Assembly: GCA_905182995.1 (NCBI GenBank)
Contig: CAJJDP010000003.1
Span: 67,820 to 131,819 of the forward strand
Length of the DNA stretch: 64,000 nt
Source: Paramecium octaurelia
Lineage: Eukaryota > Ciliophora > Oligohymenophorea > Peniculida > Parameciidae
Direction of reading: 5' to 3'
Shown here: one piece after another, positions 1 through 11,678 of the stretch
Position numbering within the stretch: the stretch's first letter is position 1
Layout: every line of letters starts with the position of its first letter
The notes under the pieces: generated by a model
The model's input: only the letters and a program-made list of their open reading frames with translations
What the model was told of the DNA's origin: nothing
Database searches by the model: none
Translations under genes and position numbers: made by a program

Positions 1-103
1 AATTTTACATAAAATGAATTCGATAAATTGTAAACCCTTCAAAAACCACTTATGATGTGATATTTAATCGTGTATGTTATATTTATAAAATGTATAGAAA
101 AAT

Positions 104-1738
104 TCATTTTTTATTCTTCTTTGTTGATGCGAAATCTACATGAAATAATGCAATTAAATACTTTATCCATCGCCCTCCTTAAGAGCTTGTTTGGCCATAT
201 CATGGAACTCAGTATAATTTAGAAACTTCTAGAAGTCTGAACCTTCTTCATTTCCCTAAGATGGTAACACTGATGATTAATTCAATTATTGTTTTGACTT
301 AAACTCTTTTGTGGGTAATTCTTCTAATAGTAATCCAGTTATAAATTTATTTTAATTTAAACCATCTTTTTTTTATTTGTTCGATTTAAATAATACTAGC
401 ATATTTATATAGCCTTCCAATTCAGCTAATAAATAACTAAAGAAATTTCACCTAAATATTGATCAATATTAGATTCATTCAATTGAAATCCTCCTTAGAA
501 TGTGTAAGCTCTAGTCGGATCTTGGTTAAACTTAGTTTTAATCATTTTATGTAAAATGCTCTCAATGATTGGTTAGATCTATGATAATTTGTTACTAAAT
601 TAATCAATCTCATTTTATCTATTTATGATATTTGGTATTTTACTTTTAATCAATAATTCTTTGGATTTATTTTCTCTTTCTTTCACCATCAGGAGTAGCT
701 TATAGGATTCTCTCTCTTTCCTTATTTTCTTTTTCTTAAACTTCACATTTTTCTTTTAATTCTTCATTAGCATCTTCTAGTGCATCTATTTCTTGGTTTA
801 GCACATCAACATATGTCCATAATGAATAGTTCTATTCTTCGCTTTTTATAAAGTTATTTTTGATTTCCTCAATATCAGTTAATCCAGTTGCTTCTTTAAT
901 TTGATTAAATGCTTCATCTATAATTCTCATGTTTCTTTAGTAGGTATCAATCATTTTAACTTTTTCCTTATTGTTGGCAATAATTCTCTATAACCTTCGT
1001 TTTAATAATGTTCCAGTATCAAAAGTAGAGTAATTGGTGGCTTTGAGTCTATTGGTTTTTGATATTTTGTCTTTTTCATTTTATTTTTCTTATTTCTCTT
1101 TTAATTCAGCCTTCAGTTTATCAAACTTTTCTTAAAACTCACTTTTATCAATTTCATTCTTGGTTTTCAGATCGAACATTTGCTATTAGGTAATTTCTAG
1201 CTATATTTCTTAATATTACAAGCATCGTGCACCTTTCTTTGAGCCTACGATTGTGTTGAAATTAATCGATTATGAATTTACTCTTGATTCTACTCAATTT
1301 CTTTCAAGGCTTATAACAGTTAATTTCGTTCTTTTCTTATGATATCAATATTTGATTTCATAATTTCAATATTGGCTACAGACTTACACAATTTTTTATC
1401 AAACTAAATTTGTTTAATGTTTTACTTAATCTATTTAAAATTATAGACTTTTAGATTCTGCCTGATCTTTGTTCAAAACCTTTTTAATAGAGTCCATTTT
1501 CAATTTCTTTACAGATTAGACTTTGCTTTTCACTTCCTCTTATAACTACCTGTGCTATTATTCCAAATTAAAAAGCTTTCTAAAATAATGCATCTGTTAA
1601 ATGAAACCTTCTTTCAATTTCTACTTTTCTGGTGTAATTATCAATCTCTCTCTATAAAGTAATAATGATTGGTTCATTCAACTAACCTTGTTTACCATGT
1701 GAAAATGATCGGTTAGACACTTTGCTTGAGCGAGGCAT
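104..1738 (-). CDS. Outer dynein arm docking complex coiled-coil protein (CCDC63/CCDC114/ODA1-like)
   Basis: Probable axonemal protein anchoring outer dynein arms to doublet microtubules. Spliced translation gives 488 residues, nearly all coiled coil, near the usual size of ODA1/CCDC114. The best family signature, encoded around 780-890, reads ATGLTDIEEI followed by a stretch like EEQNYSLWTYVDVLNQEI, characteristic of CCDC114/CCDC63. I infer introns at 1650-1686, 1404-1425, 1201-1232, 619-643, 426-451 and 136-161; removing them keeps one open frame ending at TGA 104-106. Two junctions are atypical (37 nt ending GAG, and 32 nt starting GTGC). The start MPRSSKVSN was chosen because it splices in frame; an internal ATG at about 1672 is an alternative. 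Family call is strong, exon details near the 5' end less so. Confidence 0.82.
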
Positions 1739-2021
1739 TAGTTTTATTAAATATATATTATATATTATTTGAACTTTTGATTGTTAAGATATCAATAATT
1801 TTTACATAATAACTGATGACTCATGATTGATGGCTGATTCCCTATGACTACCTAAGCATTCATCTGAAATGGAGAAGACACACGTATCCATCCACTACAT
1901 TCTAGCTAAACTCTTATGAACAGCACAGTTCTCTTTTCCTATGGATCAATATATTGATTGGATTGATAGATAATTTCTCTAAACTGCAGATTTAAGAATT
2001 ATTTAATATATTATAATTACA

Positions 2022-2639
2022 ATGAACTCCTTGTTTATGTCCGATCAACCATATTTGGATCAGCAACGTAAATCTACAATCAGCCCAGAGATACGAAGTA
2101 ATATATAAAGCACTCTCCACAGAAGGACCAATCATTCTTAAGCAGATTTAATAACTCCTATAACTGTTAATTAAAATCATAAAAAGAAAGCCATAACAAA
2201 GGGATTACAATAGTTGTTAAAATCAAGTCCATATTTGAAATTAGTTCAATAAAAATCTTAATAATAACTTCAAATCTAAGATAGTTTTTCTTCACAATAT
2301 TTGAAAGGCCATTTTCCTACTACGAATTAATTATCCTCCCAATTAATTTATAAGCCAGATAATCATACTCCTTCCTTAAATTCAACCACATCAAGCAGCA
2401 TTAAACACAGGGTAAGAAACAATGCCAAAGATCATAAGCAAAAAAAATCTTTTGACTCCGTAAATGTTTCTTCCAATAGAGATAAAGAGAAACTAATGAT
2501 TTCGCAATTATAAAATATCATTCAACGATCCTCTAATCTACTAAACACTTATAGAGATGAGTTGCAAAGGCATATCACTGAAAAATAGGACTTAATCAAA
2601 TAAATTTAGTTATTAGAAGAAAGTAGAATTATGCAATGA
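2022..2639 (+). CDS. Hypothetical 205-aa protein, basic N-terminus and C-terminal coiled coil
   Basis: Open frame without introns from ATG 2022 to TGA 2637. The first two thirds are polar and rich in Ser, Asn, Gln and Lys; the last 60 residues form an amphipathic, probably coiled-coil segment. No family recognised. Reading continues in the same frame for 83 more codons after the TGA, and that extension looks protein-coding (see 2640-2888), so the gene may be longer than it appears. About 280 bp upstream separate it from the divergent dynein docking gene. Confidence 0.6.
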
Positions 2640-2888
2640 TTTATAATATTTAATACTTTAATATTTGAATTTCAATCTCACAAGAATTTAAATGAATTAA
2701 CAAAACCGTAAAAACAATTAGTTTAATTAAATTCCAAAGCTTTTTCAGATCTAAATAATAAGATCCTGTAAATTAATCAAAGATAATTATTCTTATTTAG
2801 AGCTTACATTAGTGCAATACTTATATAGGAGGATCTTGGAGAATTGAATTACTATGATGGAGTACTAGCGGATCTTAAATTATACTGA
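2640..2888 (+). pseudogene. In-frame coding-like extension beyond TGA 2637
   Basis: Directly after the TGA of the preceding ORF, the same frame stays open to TGA 2886-2888 and encodes coding-like text with helical segments (for example HKNLNELTKPQKQLVQLN). No GT...AG intron of plausible length can remove the TGA. Possible explanations are a truncating mutation, stop readthrough, an assembly error or an unremoved germline insert. It could also be chance, but the composition matches the upstream coiled coil. Confidence 0.35.
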
Positions 2889-2985
2889 TTTACACCATAT
2901 AAATAAAATTAAGGCAAATAAAAATTAATAATTTAATATCTAATGTTAAATTAATAAAGACTTGATCAATAAGAGACATTGAGAA

Positions 2986-4373
2986 ATGAATACTAATCTA
3001 CAAGACCTATTTCTTAGCAATTCGTATACACAAGCGGAGTATAACAAGTAAAATACTATTGTATTTAAATATTAGGCTCCTTTTGTGGGTCAATAAGTGT
3101 AACAAGAAGAATTTGTATTTGATGGAAGAAATTAAGCATTTAATCAATAGGGAGTTTAATTTCCTAATAATTTTGTCACAGCACAAGTCACAAACTACCC
3201 AACCATTAATGTAATGTTGATATGTTAACACATTAGCCTTGCAATCCTTGTTAGGCATCACCATTGCATATGCAAATTGTAGTTGTAAATAGAGAAGAAA
3301 TAGAGGCTCCCTGGAGATTAGAGTGCGAGTACCTTTAATCAGTTATTACTGAACTTGAATCCAGACAATTAGAAACAAAGATCGTTGAGAAAGTAATTGA
3401 AAAGGAGAAGATTGTTAAGGATACTGAATCCATTTCTTAATTAGAGAATGAATTGAATAGATTAAGATTAAGTAATTAACAGGAAGTAAGTGATTTGAGA
3501 AGACAAATTTCTGAATTGTAGATGTAAAATGCAAATTTGAATAATTAATTAAAATAAAAGGATTAAGAACTCTTACTCATTAAGACAAGTTCAAGTTCTA
3601 GCGAATCAAGATATAAGCAATTGGAAGCTGAGTTGTAAAATTGGAAGAATCAATGCAGAAGCAAAGATTAAGAATTGGCTATGTTAAGAGATTCAGTCCA
3701 GGATTTGTAAGATGCAAATAGCAAATTACAAATGGAATTGAGTTCTCTGAGGTTGATCATCTAATAAAAGGATAATGAATTAGAAAAATATAGAGTTACT
3801 TCTCTTGAACTGAGATCAGCAGCCAATGAGAGTAGAGATGCTTAATCAAGAATTAGGGAATTGGAAATGGAAGTTAATAATTTGAAGGGTTTATTGTATT
3901 AGAGAACTACTGAATGTGAAGACTTAAGAAATCAATTAGCACTTAATGACAAAGAATATAGTTCTAAACTTAATTAATACAGATTCTAAATTAGTGATTT
4001 GGAGTAAGAAATTTTGAGATTGAAAACTGAAATTGAAAAATTAAGATAATTGTTAGCCAATAAGGATCATGAAATTGATGATTTGCATATGAGAATCTAA
4101 TATTTGGAAGAATAAGGAACTACCGTTGTCTAAGAAAAGGTCACTTTCTTAAGTTCAGAAATTGAAGTCTGGAAATAGAAGTTCATCAAAATTAATCATG
4201 ATTATAATGAATGTTAAGAACAATTGATGATGGCATAAGCAGAATTAGAGGCTCTTCAGAAGTAATAAAAGAAGGTATGATTCAATATTTATAGTAATTA
4301 GGAAGTAGTTGTGGAAAAGAGAACTGTAACAAGATCAACAGTTGGTAGCAGCAGTATTCAAAAATAATATTGA
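2986..4373 (+). CDS. Coiled-coil protein, 444 aa (first, complete copy)
   Basis: Spliced frame of 445 codons with introns at 3211-3236 (26 nt) and 4275-4301 (27 nt). The N-terminal 100 residues are Gln/Asn/aromatic-rich and not coiled. From about residue 105 to 425 the protein is a continuous heptad-rich coiled coil with many Glu/Leu/Gln positions, then a short basic-Ser tail (EKRTVTRSTVGSSS). This is typical of Paramecium cytoskeletal or basal-body scaffold proteins, but I recognise no specific family. Its 3' half is repeated after the assembly gap. Stop is TGA 4371-4373, about 140 bp before a duplicated fragment of the convergent PP2A gene end. Confidence 0.75.
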
Positions 4374-4582
4374 TAATGAATCATACAATATATAATAATA
4401 AATAAATAACAACATCTTGTCATTCTCTATCCAAATATATATATATACATTTAAAATTCTGGAAAGATGAAATTATTTATTTAATATTTCATAAAATATA
4501 TTAATCATTATTGAATTCATAATGATTCTAATGCACTTTTTGCTTAGTATTTAACCTCTGCATCTTAATCATCACAAAGAGA
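3811..4582. repeat. 772-bp direct repeat, copy 1 (left of assembly gap)
   Basis: This segment recurs at 5174-5945 with an offset of exactly 1363 bp. It covers the last part of the coiled-coil gene, its 3' UTR and the first 66 bp (4517-4582) of the end of the minus-strand PP2A subunit gene, where it is cut by the N run. The only difference noticed is one codon, TAA at about 4215 versus CAG in copy 2, both glutamine. Confidence 0.95.
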
Positions 4583-5173
4583 NNNNNNNNNNNNNNNNNN
4601 NNNNNNNNNNNNNNNNNNNNNNNNNNNNNNNNNNNNNNNNNNNNNNNNNNNNNNNNNNNNNNNNNNNNNNNNNNNNNNNNNNNNNNNNNNNNNNNNNNNN
4701 NNNNNNNNNNNNNNNNNNNNNNNNNNNNNNNNNNNNNNNNNNNNNNNNNNNNNNNNNNNNNNNNNNNNNNNNNNNNNNNNNNNNNNNNNNNNNNNNNNNN
4801 NNNNNNNNNNNNNNNNNNNNNNNNNNNNNNNNNNNNNNNNNNNNNNNNNNNNNNNNNNNNNNNNNNNNNNNNNNNNNNNNNNNNNNNNNNNNNNNNNNNN
4901 NNNNNNNNNNNNNNNNNNNNNNNNNNNNNNNNNNNNNNNNNNNNNNNNNNNNNNNNNNNNNNNNNNNNNNNNNNNNNNNNNNNNNNNNNNNNNNNNNNNN
5001 NNNNNNNNNNNNNNNNNNNNNNNNNNNNNNNNNNNNNNNNNNNNNNNNNNNNNNNNNNNNNNNNNNNNNNNNNNNNNNNNNNNNNNNNNNNNNNNNNNNN
5101 NNNNNNNNNNNNNNNNNNNNNNNNNNNNNNNNNNNNNNNNNNNNNNNNNNNNNNNNNNNNNNNNNNNNNNNNN
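4583..5173. other. Assembly gap (591 N)
   Basis: Run of N between the two copies of a direct repeat. Any ORF spanning it is meaningless. Because the flanks are near-identical, the gap may be an unresolved tandem duplication, or an artefact of placing two alleles or overlapping contigs in series. Confidence 0.98.
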
Positions 5174-5736
5174 TGAGATCAGCAGCCAATGAGAGTAGAG
5201 ATGCTTAATCAAGAATTAGGGAATTGGAAATGGAAGTTAATAATTTGAAGGGTTTATTGTATTAGAGAACTACTGAATGTGAAGACTTAAGAAATCAATT
5301 AGCACTTAATGACAAAGAATATAGTTCTAAACTTAATTAATACAGATTCTAAATTAGTGATTTGGAGTAAGAAATTTTGAGATTGAAAACTGAAATTGAA
5401 AAATTAAGATAATTGTTAGCCAATAAGGATCATGAAATTGATGATTTGCATATGAGAATCTAATATTTGGAAGAATAAGGAACTACCGTTGTCTAAGAAA
5501 AGGTCACTTTCTTAAGTTCAGAAATTGAAGTCTGGAAATAGAAGTTCATCAAAATTAATCATGATTATAATGAATGTCAGGAACAATTGATGATGGCATA
5601 AGCAGAATTAGAGGCTCTTCAGAAGTAATAAAAGAAGGTATGATTCAATATTTATAGTAATTAGGAAGTAGTTGTGGAAAAGAGAACTGTAACAAGATCA
5701 ACAGTTGGTAGCAGCAGTATTCAAAAATAATATTGA
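5174..5736 (+). CDS. Coiled-coil protein, 3' fragment (second copy)
   Basis: Same reading frame and intron (5638-5664, 27 nt) as the complete gene at 2986-4373, truncated at its 5' side by the assembly gap. Stop is TGA 5734-5736. Encoded residues are identical to copy 1; the one nucleotide difference (CAG instead of TAA) is synonymous in the ciliate code. It is either a real paralogue whose start lies in the gap, or the same locus represented twice. Confidence 0.7.
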
Positions 5737-5945
5737 TAATGAATCATACAATATATAATAATAAATAAATAACAACATCTTGTCATTCTCTATCCAAATA
5801 TATATATATACATTTAAAATTCTGGAAAGATGAAATTATTTATTTAATATTTCATAAAATATATTAATCATTATTGAATTCATAATGATTCTAATGCACT
5901 TTTTGCTTAGTATTTAACCTCTGCATCTTAATCATCACAAAGAGA
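5174..5945. repeat. 772-bp direct repeat, copy 2 (right of assembly gap)
   Basis: Second copy of 3811-4582. Similarity ends exactly at 5945, where the left copy runs into N. On the other side the copy begins exactly at the end of the N run, so the true extent of duplication is unknown. Confidence 0.95.
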
Positions 5946-7770
5946 CTATAACACTTTTTTCAATGGCTCTACAACATTTCCCCCTTTCTCTTTTGCTAAT
6001 AAGATACATGTCTTGCAAACATTGCTCCTGACATTGGCAACTGAATCCTTTGACATTTATTATAAAAGAGGAAGAATTGTTTTCAATATGTAATCATTGT
6101 TCAATGAAGATGCTATTTGCTAAACAATAATAAACCAATAGTAATACACTAATTGTAAATAACACTGTGAGTCTTTAAAGATAATTTTGTATAGATTAAA
6201 ATCCCCAAATTTTAGTTAACAAATTTCTATCAGCCCATGCAATGCCAAGAATTTAGATCAATTAAGCAGTTTATTGAATTGCTGTTTATCGAACAGAATA
6301 CACTTTATCACCAAGCCAATCTAAGAGTAACTTCAGAACTTTATCCGATAAGAATTCTGGACCTATGGCTCTGGCAAAGAAGCTTAGAACCTCTATTGTA
6401 GATGCCCTGATTCTCCAATTCTTATCTTAGGCTAATTCTGTCAGAGCTGGAATGACACTTTATGATAAAGAATCAACCCCTAACACATTTGTGATCAGAC
6501 TTAATTTTTTGAATAAAGTGATCCTGACTTCCGAATCTTGATCTTTCAGTAAGGTTAAGAAGATTGGTAAAATCTATTCACTTGTATTTTTCTTACCAAT
6601 AATTGGTGACAATGATAAGACAGAGGCAGCTAAGGAATCTAAAGAGATTTTTATAAATCACATCATACTTCTAACAAATGAGTTTGAATCCTATTGAATT
6701 GTTTTCAAAAGTGGAATTAATTTATTCATTATGTCATCTGCATCCATCAAAGAACTCACTCTTTCAATTTTCAGTGCTGCGATAGACTTCATCTCAGGCT
6801 CATTGTCTTACAAAAACTTGAGATGGTAATTCTAAAAGTTCTTTCGATAACCTTCCTTCCCCACAGAATCTCCTATCTAATACAATTTAGATTCTCAAAT
6901 ACATCAGCCAATTTGTCACAAAAATAATATCTCACTCTCCATGATTGATCTTCTGCCAATTATTTAAACATATTAAGAACAAAGGTTTATTGTTTTTAGA
7001 AGAAGGCGGTTTTGCTTAATGCAATCAATGCATCTACTATATACATCCTAATGAAATCTTATTCATCTTTAATGAACGAGTTTAGGGTATTTTAAATGAA
7101 GGCCTCATTTACTATTGGAAAATGCTTCACTAAATCCTGCAATTATGTAACAAAATACTTAAAAATACATTGATGAAAATTTTCTAACTTGAGGTATTTG
7201 ATCTTAGGAAATTTTAAGTATGATGTTAATCAAATCATTCTAGTTGTTCTAGGATACTTAGTTAATAACTGCTGGCACCAGTATTACAACTGCGTTCTTG
7301 GCCAAATAATAATCGCTATCATTCAATCTTTTTATAATCCCCATTGATAATTCCTCTACCTTCTTTTAATCAGGCAACATAGCAAAACATTTCTTTAATT
7401 GATTAGCAGCCTCGATATTATGCATTTATTACTTTTTCCCTTACCGAAGCATCTTCCACTCGACATAATGTTTCGAAAGTGGGGAGCAACACCTAGACTT
7501 ATCCACCAACGAGCTCAATAAAATTCTTAGATAGTGATTCAACTAATTCAATCAAGACTTCATCGTCGTCGTCAAGCAATTCTAAATGATATTCGAGTAT
7601 ATACCTTAGATGAAAGGGATTAATTCATTCTTTGTTCTCTCCGGACCTATTGTACTGGCAATCAAATCTAAGTGTTTGACTGAATGAATTCTTTTTCTGA
7701 TATCATCACTTTTTAATTCATCTATAATCAAATTAATTGTCATTCCTGTTGTATTTTCAATTTTAGGCAT
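5880..7770 (-). CDS. Protein phosphatase 2A scaffolding subunit A (PR65, HEAT repeats)
   Basis: Scaffold that holds the PP2A catalytic and regulatory B subunits. After six inferred introns (7582-7604, 7411-7432, 7137-7158, 6877-6902, 6639-6668, 6120-6147) one frame of 579 residues remains, matching the usual length of about 589. HEAT-repeat text is clear: N-terminal INLIIDELKSDDIRKRIHSV, then LKLLLDWLGDKVYSVRQTA and a C-terminal VKYQAKSALESL. It converges with the coiled-coil gene ending 143 bp away. One intron ends in GAG rather than TAG. A 66-bp piece of its 3' end is duplicated at 4517-4582. High confidence in identity. Confidence 0.93.
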
Positions 7771-8046
7771 TATTAAGAATTATATTTATTACTTGCACAA
7801 AAATTATAATTAGATATCGTCTTGTACAATGTCAAATTATGATTTTGTTTATTAAAACCTCCATTCTAATTATTTAAGATATACTATTTTGAAAGAAATA
7901 CCTAAATTAAATTATATTTCATCTTATAAATTAAATCTAATATTATTTAAAGTGCAAGGAAAAAACAATTGATATTTCAATTTTGCTATTCATTCAACAT
8001 CTTAATGGTGTTTGCAGAACTCCCATTGAATTGTACTTTAAAGAAA

Positions 8047-8592
8047 TCATTCAAATTATGAAAAGCGGTAAAATTCATCTAAATAATATTTATTTATTAA
8101 TTAGTATAATTAATTCCTTTGAATTTCCACATCTATTTTGTAGCTTATAGTAAGATTATAATTATCATTTCATTTGAGTAGCTTGAATAAATTAATTTTC
8201 TTATTTATCTTGTTAATGGGTGAATCAAAATATCCCCAAGATTAATATATAATATGATGTCGATAATTTGCAAAATAATCATGTATGAGAAGCTTATAGT
8301 TGACGGAATTTAATGTCATCATAAAAACTATCTGGAAATTGATTGATTTAATATCAATAAAATGTATTAGATTAAGATCAAAAGGAAATGAAATAATATT
8401 TTGTTGAATAAGTGAATTATTAATTGTAAGAATGAGACGATATCTAGATGGTCTCATTTTTAATGGCTTTATATGATTATTCTCAATTTCATATATATTA
8501 GAATATCTTGAAACACTTGTAATCTATATTTTAATCTTATAACAGTTTATTAAGTTATTTACTAAAAAGATTAAGATAATATTATTTTTAAT
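8047..8592 (-). pseudogene. Decayed or unresolved ORF with internal TGA
   Basis: One minus-strand frame stays open from 8592 to a TGA at 8170-8172, and again in the same frame to a TGA at 8047-8049. The text looks protein-like (for example RYSNIYEIENNHIKPLKMRP and SYKIDVEIQRNQLYQLINKY). The only ATG lies at 8455-8457, giving a 95-residue ORF 8170-8457. No GT...AG intron removes the internal TGA. It could be a gene remnant or a gene whose exons I cannot reconstruct. No family recognised. The 7771-8046 stretch next to it holds nothing else clear. Confidence 0.3.
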
Positions 8593-8710
8593 TCATTTAA
8601 TAAAGTATATTATTAAAAATAGTAAATGGGGTAATAATTGTTCTGATATAGAATAAATAAATGATAAAACTAAATTGGATTAACTAAATTGTCTAAGCAA
8701 ACTGAAAGGA

Positions 8711-9406
8711 ATGTCAAAACCTAAACTAAATAGTTTAATAAATACAAGTTAATTAACTCAAATTGATATACCTAATGCAATGCTTCAGTCCCCTACTAAA
8801 CCCTTTATGCCAAAACATAACGAAATTAAATCATTGGTAAGAGTGCCTTCTGAAGATAGTCTATTTTTTTCTCAGTTCAATTTGTCAAAGGACACTCACA
8901 ATGAAATCGATAAAAACTCAATCTACTAACTAAAAAAATATCCATAAACTCATACAGTATTGAAATCTTCTCTAAAAGGTAAAAACAAATAGAATCAAGC
9001 TTAAAATCCTAAATTCTAAAGCCAAAGTCCTCATGCGAAATAATAAATTAAATGCCATTCTCATTCGCCTATTTATAGTACTTCAAAGGCTGAAATCAAA
9101 ACAAAAAAAAGCTCTAAAACTTCTAAAAAAGTAAATAAGTAATAAGAATTGAAACCAAAGAGAAAATACTCGGATGCACCTGTTCAAAAAGAAAAGCATA
9201 AATAGATTAGAAGAAAAATTAGTGATATAAGGGACGATCACAATTTTATCATTGGCGTTGAGTGTTTTAGTCCAACAAAATTCAGAAATTACACCCCAAC
9301 TTCAATTTTAAAAAGGAAAGATTCAGATATAGAGACTAATTCTCCTTTGAAAAAATAAGTAAGATTCAAAGAAGAAGGAATTAATCTTAAGTTACATCAT
9401 ATATGA
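8711..9406 (+). CDS. Hypothetical basic Ser/Lys-rich protein, 231 aa
   Basis: Intronless open frame from ATG 8711 to TGA 9404-9406. The protein is low-complexity and strongly basic, rich in Lys, Ser, Gln and Pro, with short patches such as KTKKSSKTSKKV and RKISDIRDDHNFI. It probably is intrinsically disordered; nuclear or cytoskeletal use is possible but not shown. Reading is also open for about 17 codons upstream of the ATG, so a spliced upstream exon cannot be excluded. No family recognised. Confidence 0.6.
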
Positions 9407-10374
9407 TTTGACAACAATATACAATCATTTATGAATACTGGAAGTTCATTGATCATATTTCTATTGAATTACAATGATACTCAATTTAATATTTTAATCC
9501 TCTCTCTATTTCATAAACTAAAGTAGAATGCGGAGCAATTCTCAAGATATGCCCTTAAATTGTGGAGTTGCGTGATCGCAGTGACAAATTTGAGTATAAT
9601 TATATTTTTTTTCATTATTAATTATTACTTTTGGTCCTGAGTGTAAGAACTAAATAACTTAATTTTTGACAATTTATCTAAGTTAGTCAGTCTTCTTGAT
9701 TAATAAAATAAATTACTATCATTCTAAACCAACCTTTTAATGTAAGCCTATAATAATGTTCCTATTTAACAATTTTAATATTCTACTAATTTATGTATAT
9801 TTTATTATTGAATCTTTTTCAACAGAGACATTAATAGATAAGATCCTTATTAATAGATAATTCGATATCATATGAATTGATTCTCAATTCATTAATAGGA
9901 ATTTAAATGATAATTATATTTCAGAAGAGAAGTCTATATGATTTAAGAAAAATTGAAATTATGTTGGGTATAAATCTGAAAAATGACACTTCAACCAATT
10001 TCTCCTTTTCTAATTGATATTGAGCAAAAATAATATAAATTAATATCAAACTAAGGTATAAATTTATAATAATGAAGTTTCTGATGATAAATGTTAAGTC
10101 TAAGTAAAATTACCATTATATAAATGTAGAAACAAAAATTTAGATTTGAAGTTTGAGTATTGAATTTCAAATAATAAAGAAATCCATATAGTGAAATTTA
10201 TATAACAGTGAGCCTTTAAATATTTGAATGCTCCAAGAATTTTGTATTTGGGAGTGTTAGAATTATATAAAGGATGGTTTTGGAAGAAATAATTAAATTA
10301 ATGTATGCAATTCTTTATAGAGAGAGACCATTACAACCATTGATATATTTATATTATACGATTATTCTAACAAA
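9407..10374. other. Gene-poor stretch with a GC-richer patch and a possible small spliced gene
   Basis: No confident gene. A patch at about 9530-9592 is clearly richer in G+C than its surroundings. On the plus strand from ATG 9983, an apparent multi-exon frame exists: exon to about 10055, an intron ending in AAG, an exon with VSDDKCQVQVKLPLYKC, then either a 23-nt or a 35-nt intron. The 35-nt choice gives text vaguely like a C2 domain (FDEIYITVSLQIFE) but has no stop before it would overlap RPL10. I could not settle the structure. Confidence 0.3.
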
Positions 10375-11080
10375 TCATTTTCTTAGGGCTTAGAAAATCT
10401 TCAATTTATCCAATTTACCATGTTATCTCAATTTGTGAACGTGAGTACCATAGTATTATAATTCATCCTATATATTAATATATTGTATTATTACATTAGC
10501 CTTATATTTGAGATAGTCAGATCTGAAATAGTTAGTGAATCCCCATTTGGCTGAGACAACAATCTTTTATCTTCCTGGGAACTTGTTCTTTCCTCTTCTC
10601 AAGGCTTCCATAGCGTGATTGATTGAAGCATCCTTGCATCTCAAAGAGTAGAGAATGCTACCAATTTTGACTCTGGCGCACAATCCATTTGGTTTACCGA
10701 AGGCACCTCTCATACCAGTTTAAAGTCTATCTGCACCAGCACATGAAAGCATCTTGTTGATTCTGAGTACGTGCCATGGGTGGACTCTGCATCTAAGATG
10801 GAATGCGTCTTTTCCGACTTTCTTAATCATATATTTATTGATGGCGACTCTGCATGCTTCTAAGGCTTCTGATGAGATTTATTCCTTTTCATCTGAAACA
10901 ATGTGGATGGCAGCCTAAATCATATTAATTATTCAATACTGGGAATTCATCAACGTTGGCCTTCTTTCTTCCGACATCATAGATTCTAATTTTAGCATCT
11001 GGAACACCTCTGTTATATCTGGATTTGGGGAATGGTTTACCATTACTCACTCTATAGCATCTTGCTGGTCTTCTGCCCAT
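10375..11080 (-). CDS. RPL10: 60S ribosomal protein L10 (uL16)
   Basis: Component of the large ribosomal subunit near the P site and needed for its final maturation. Two inferred introns (10915-10939, 25 nt; 10468-10494, 27 nt) leave 217 residues, the normal length. The start [20 protein letters not shown] is the conserved L10 N-terminus, and [17 protein letters not shown] is the conserved core. The C-terminal 40 residues are less typical than the rest. The 27-nt intron is a multiple of three without in-frame TGA. Codon use includes more C- and G-ending codons than neighbouring genes, as expected for high expression. Confidence 0.95.
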
Positions 11081-11295
11081 TTTTATTTAAAAAAATATAA
11101 AAGATTAAAAATTTTTTGAATTCATTCAATCATTCACTTTATTTTATAATTTCTAATCCTGTTATTACCAAATGTCATTACCACTTTAAAATCACACATT
11201 ATGTATTAGTAATTGTTTCAAATGCACATGAACATATTTGAATATGGGTCATGATGTATGCCTAATAAAAAGTAATTCAATTATTAAATTTAAAT

Positions 11296-11617
11296 ATGAA
11301 GAATTTGGTTGTTCCTTTATTTCGGATGTCAGCAGTAACTCCTAAGAGATATTTCATTCTCCAAATTAATCAACCCACCAATTTATAAACTTAAAGTCTC
11401 TTTGATTAAGGGCATTTAATATTCGCAGCGAAAAAAGATCAGGGAATGATGTATGTATTCAACACAAAGGATGAAGTCATCCCTTATGATTTTGTGACTC
11501 AAGTACCTGCTTCATTTATCATAGGACAACTCAATTAAGGATTTCAAAATAGAGGAAATTGAATTAAGAACACAGGGAGAATCGAAATAACTATCCCATT
11601 TGTATAAATTTAGGTGA
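11296..11617 (+). CDS. Small hypothetical protein, possibly mitochondrial (99 aa)
   Basis: ATG 11296, one inferred intron 11503-11524 (22 nt), stop TGA 11615-11617. Splicing removes a frame break and gives 99 residues. The N-terminus (MKNLVVPLFRMSAVTPKRYF) is hydrophobic and basic without acidic residues, like a mitochondrial targeting sequence. The rest contains a beta-rich segment and an acidic Lys-rich helix. No family recognised. It converges with the CTD phosphatase gene, stop to stop 61 bp. Confidence 0.55.
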
Positions 11618-11678
11618 ATTCTTGATTCATAAATATATATATTACGAGTTTGAAGGTTTATTATGGAAGATATAAAAT

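Noticed and set aside
2600-2700. Retained germline internal eliminated sequence around the TGA at 2637
   Set aside because: TA-bounded segments exist, but none has convincing end consensus and a length that would restore the frame, so I could not support an IES.
4565-5212. Long ORFs spanning 4565-5212
   Set aside because: They consist almost entirely of N and have no coding meaning.
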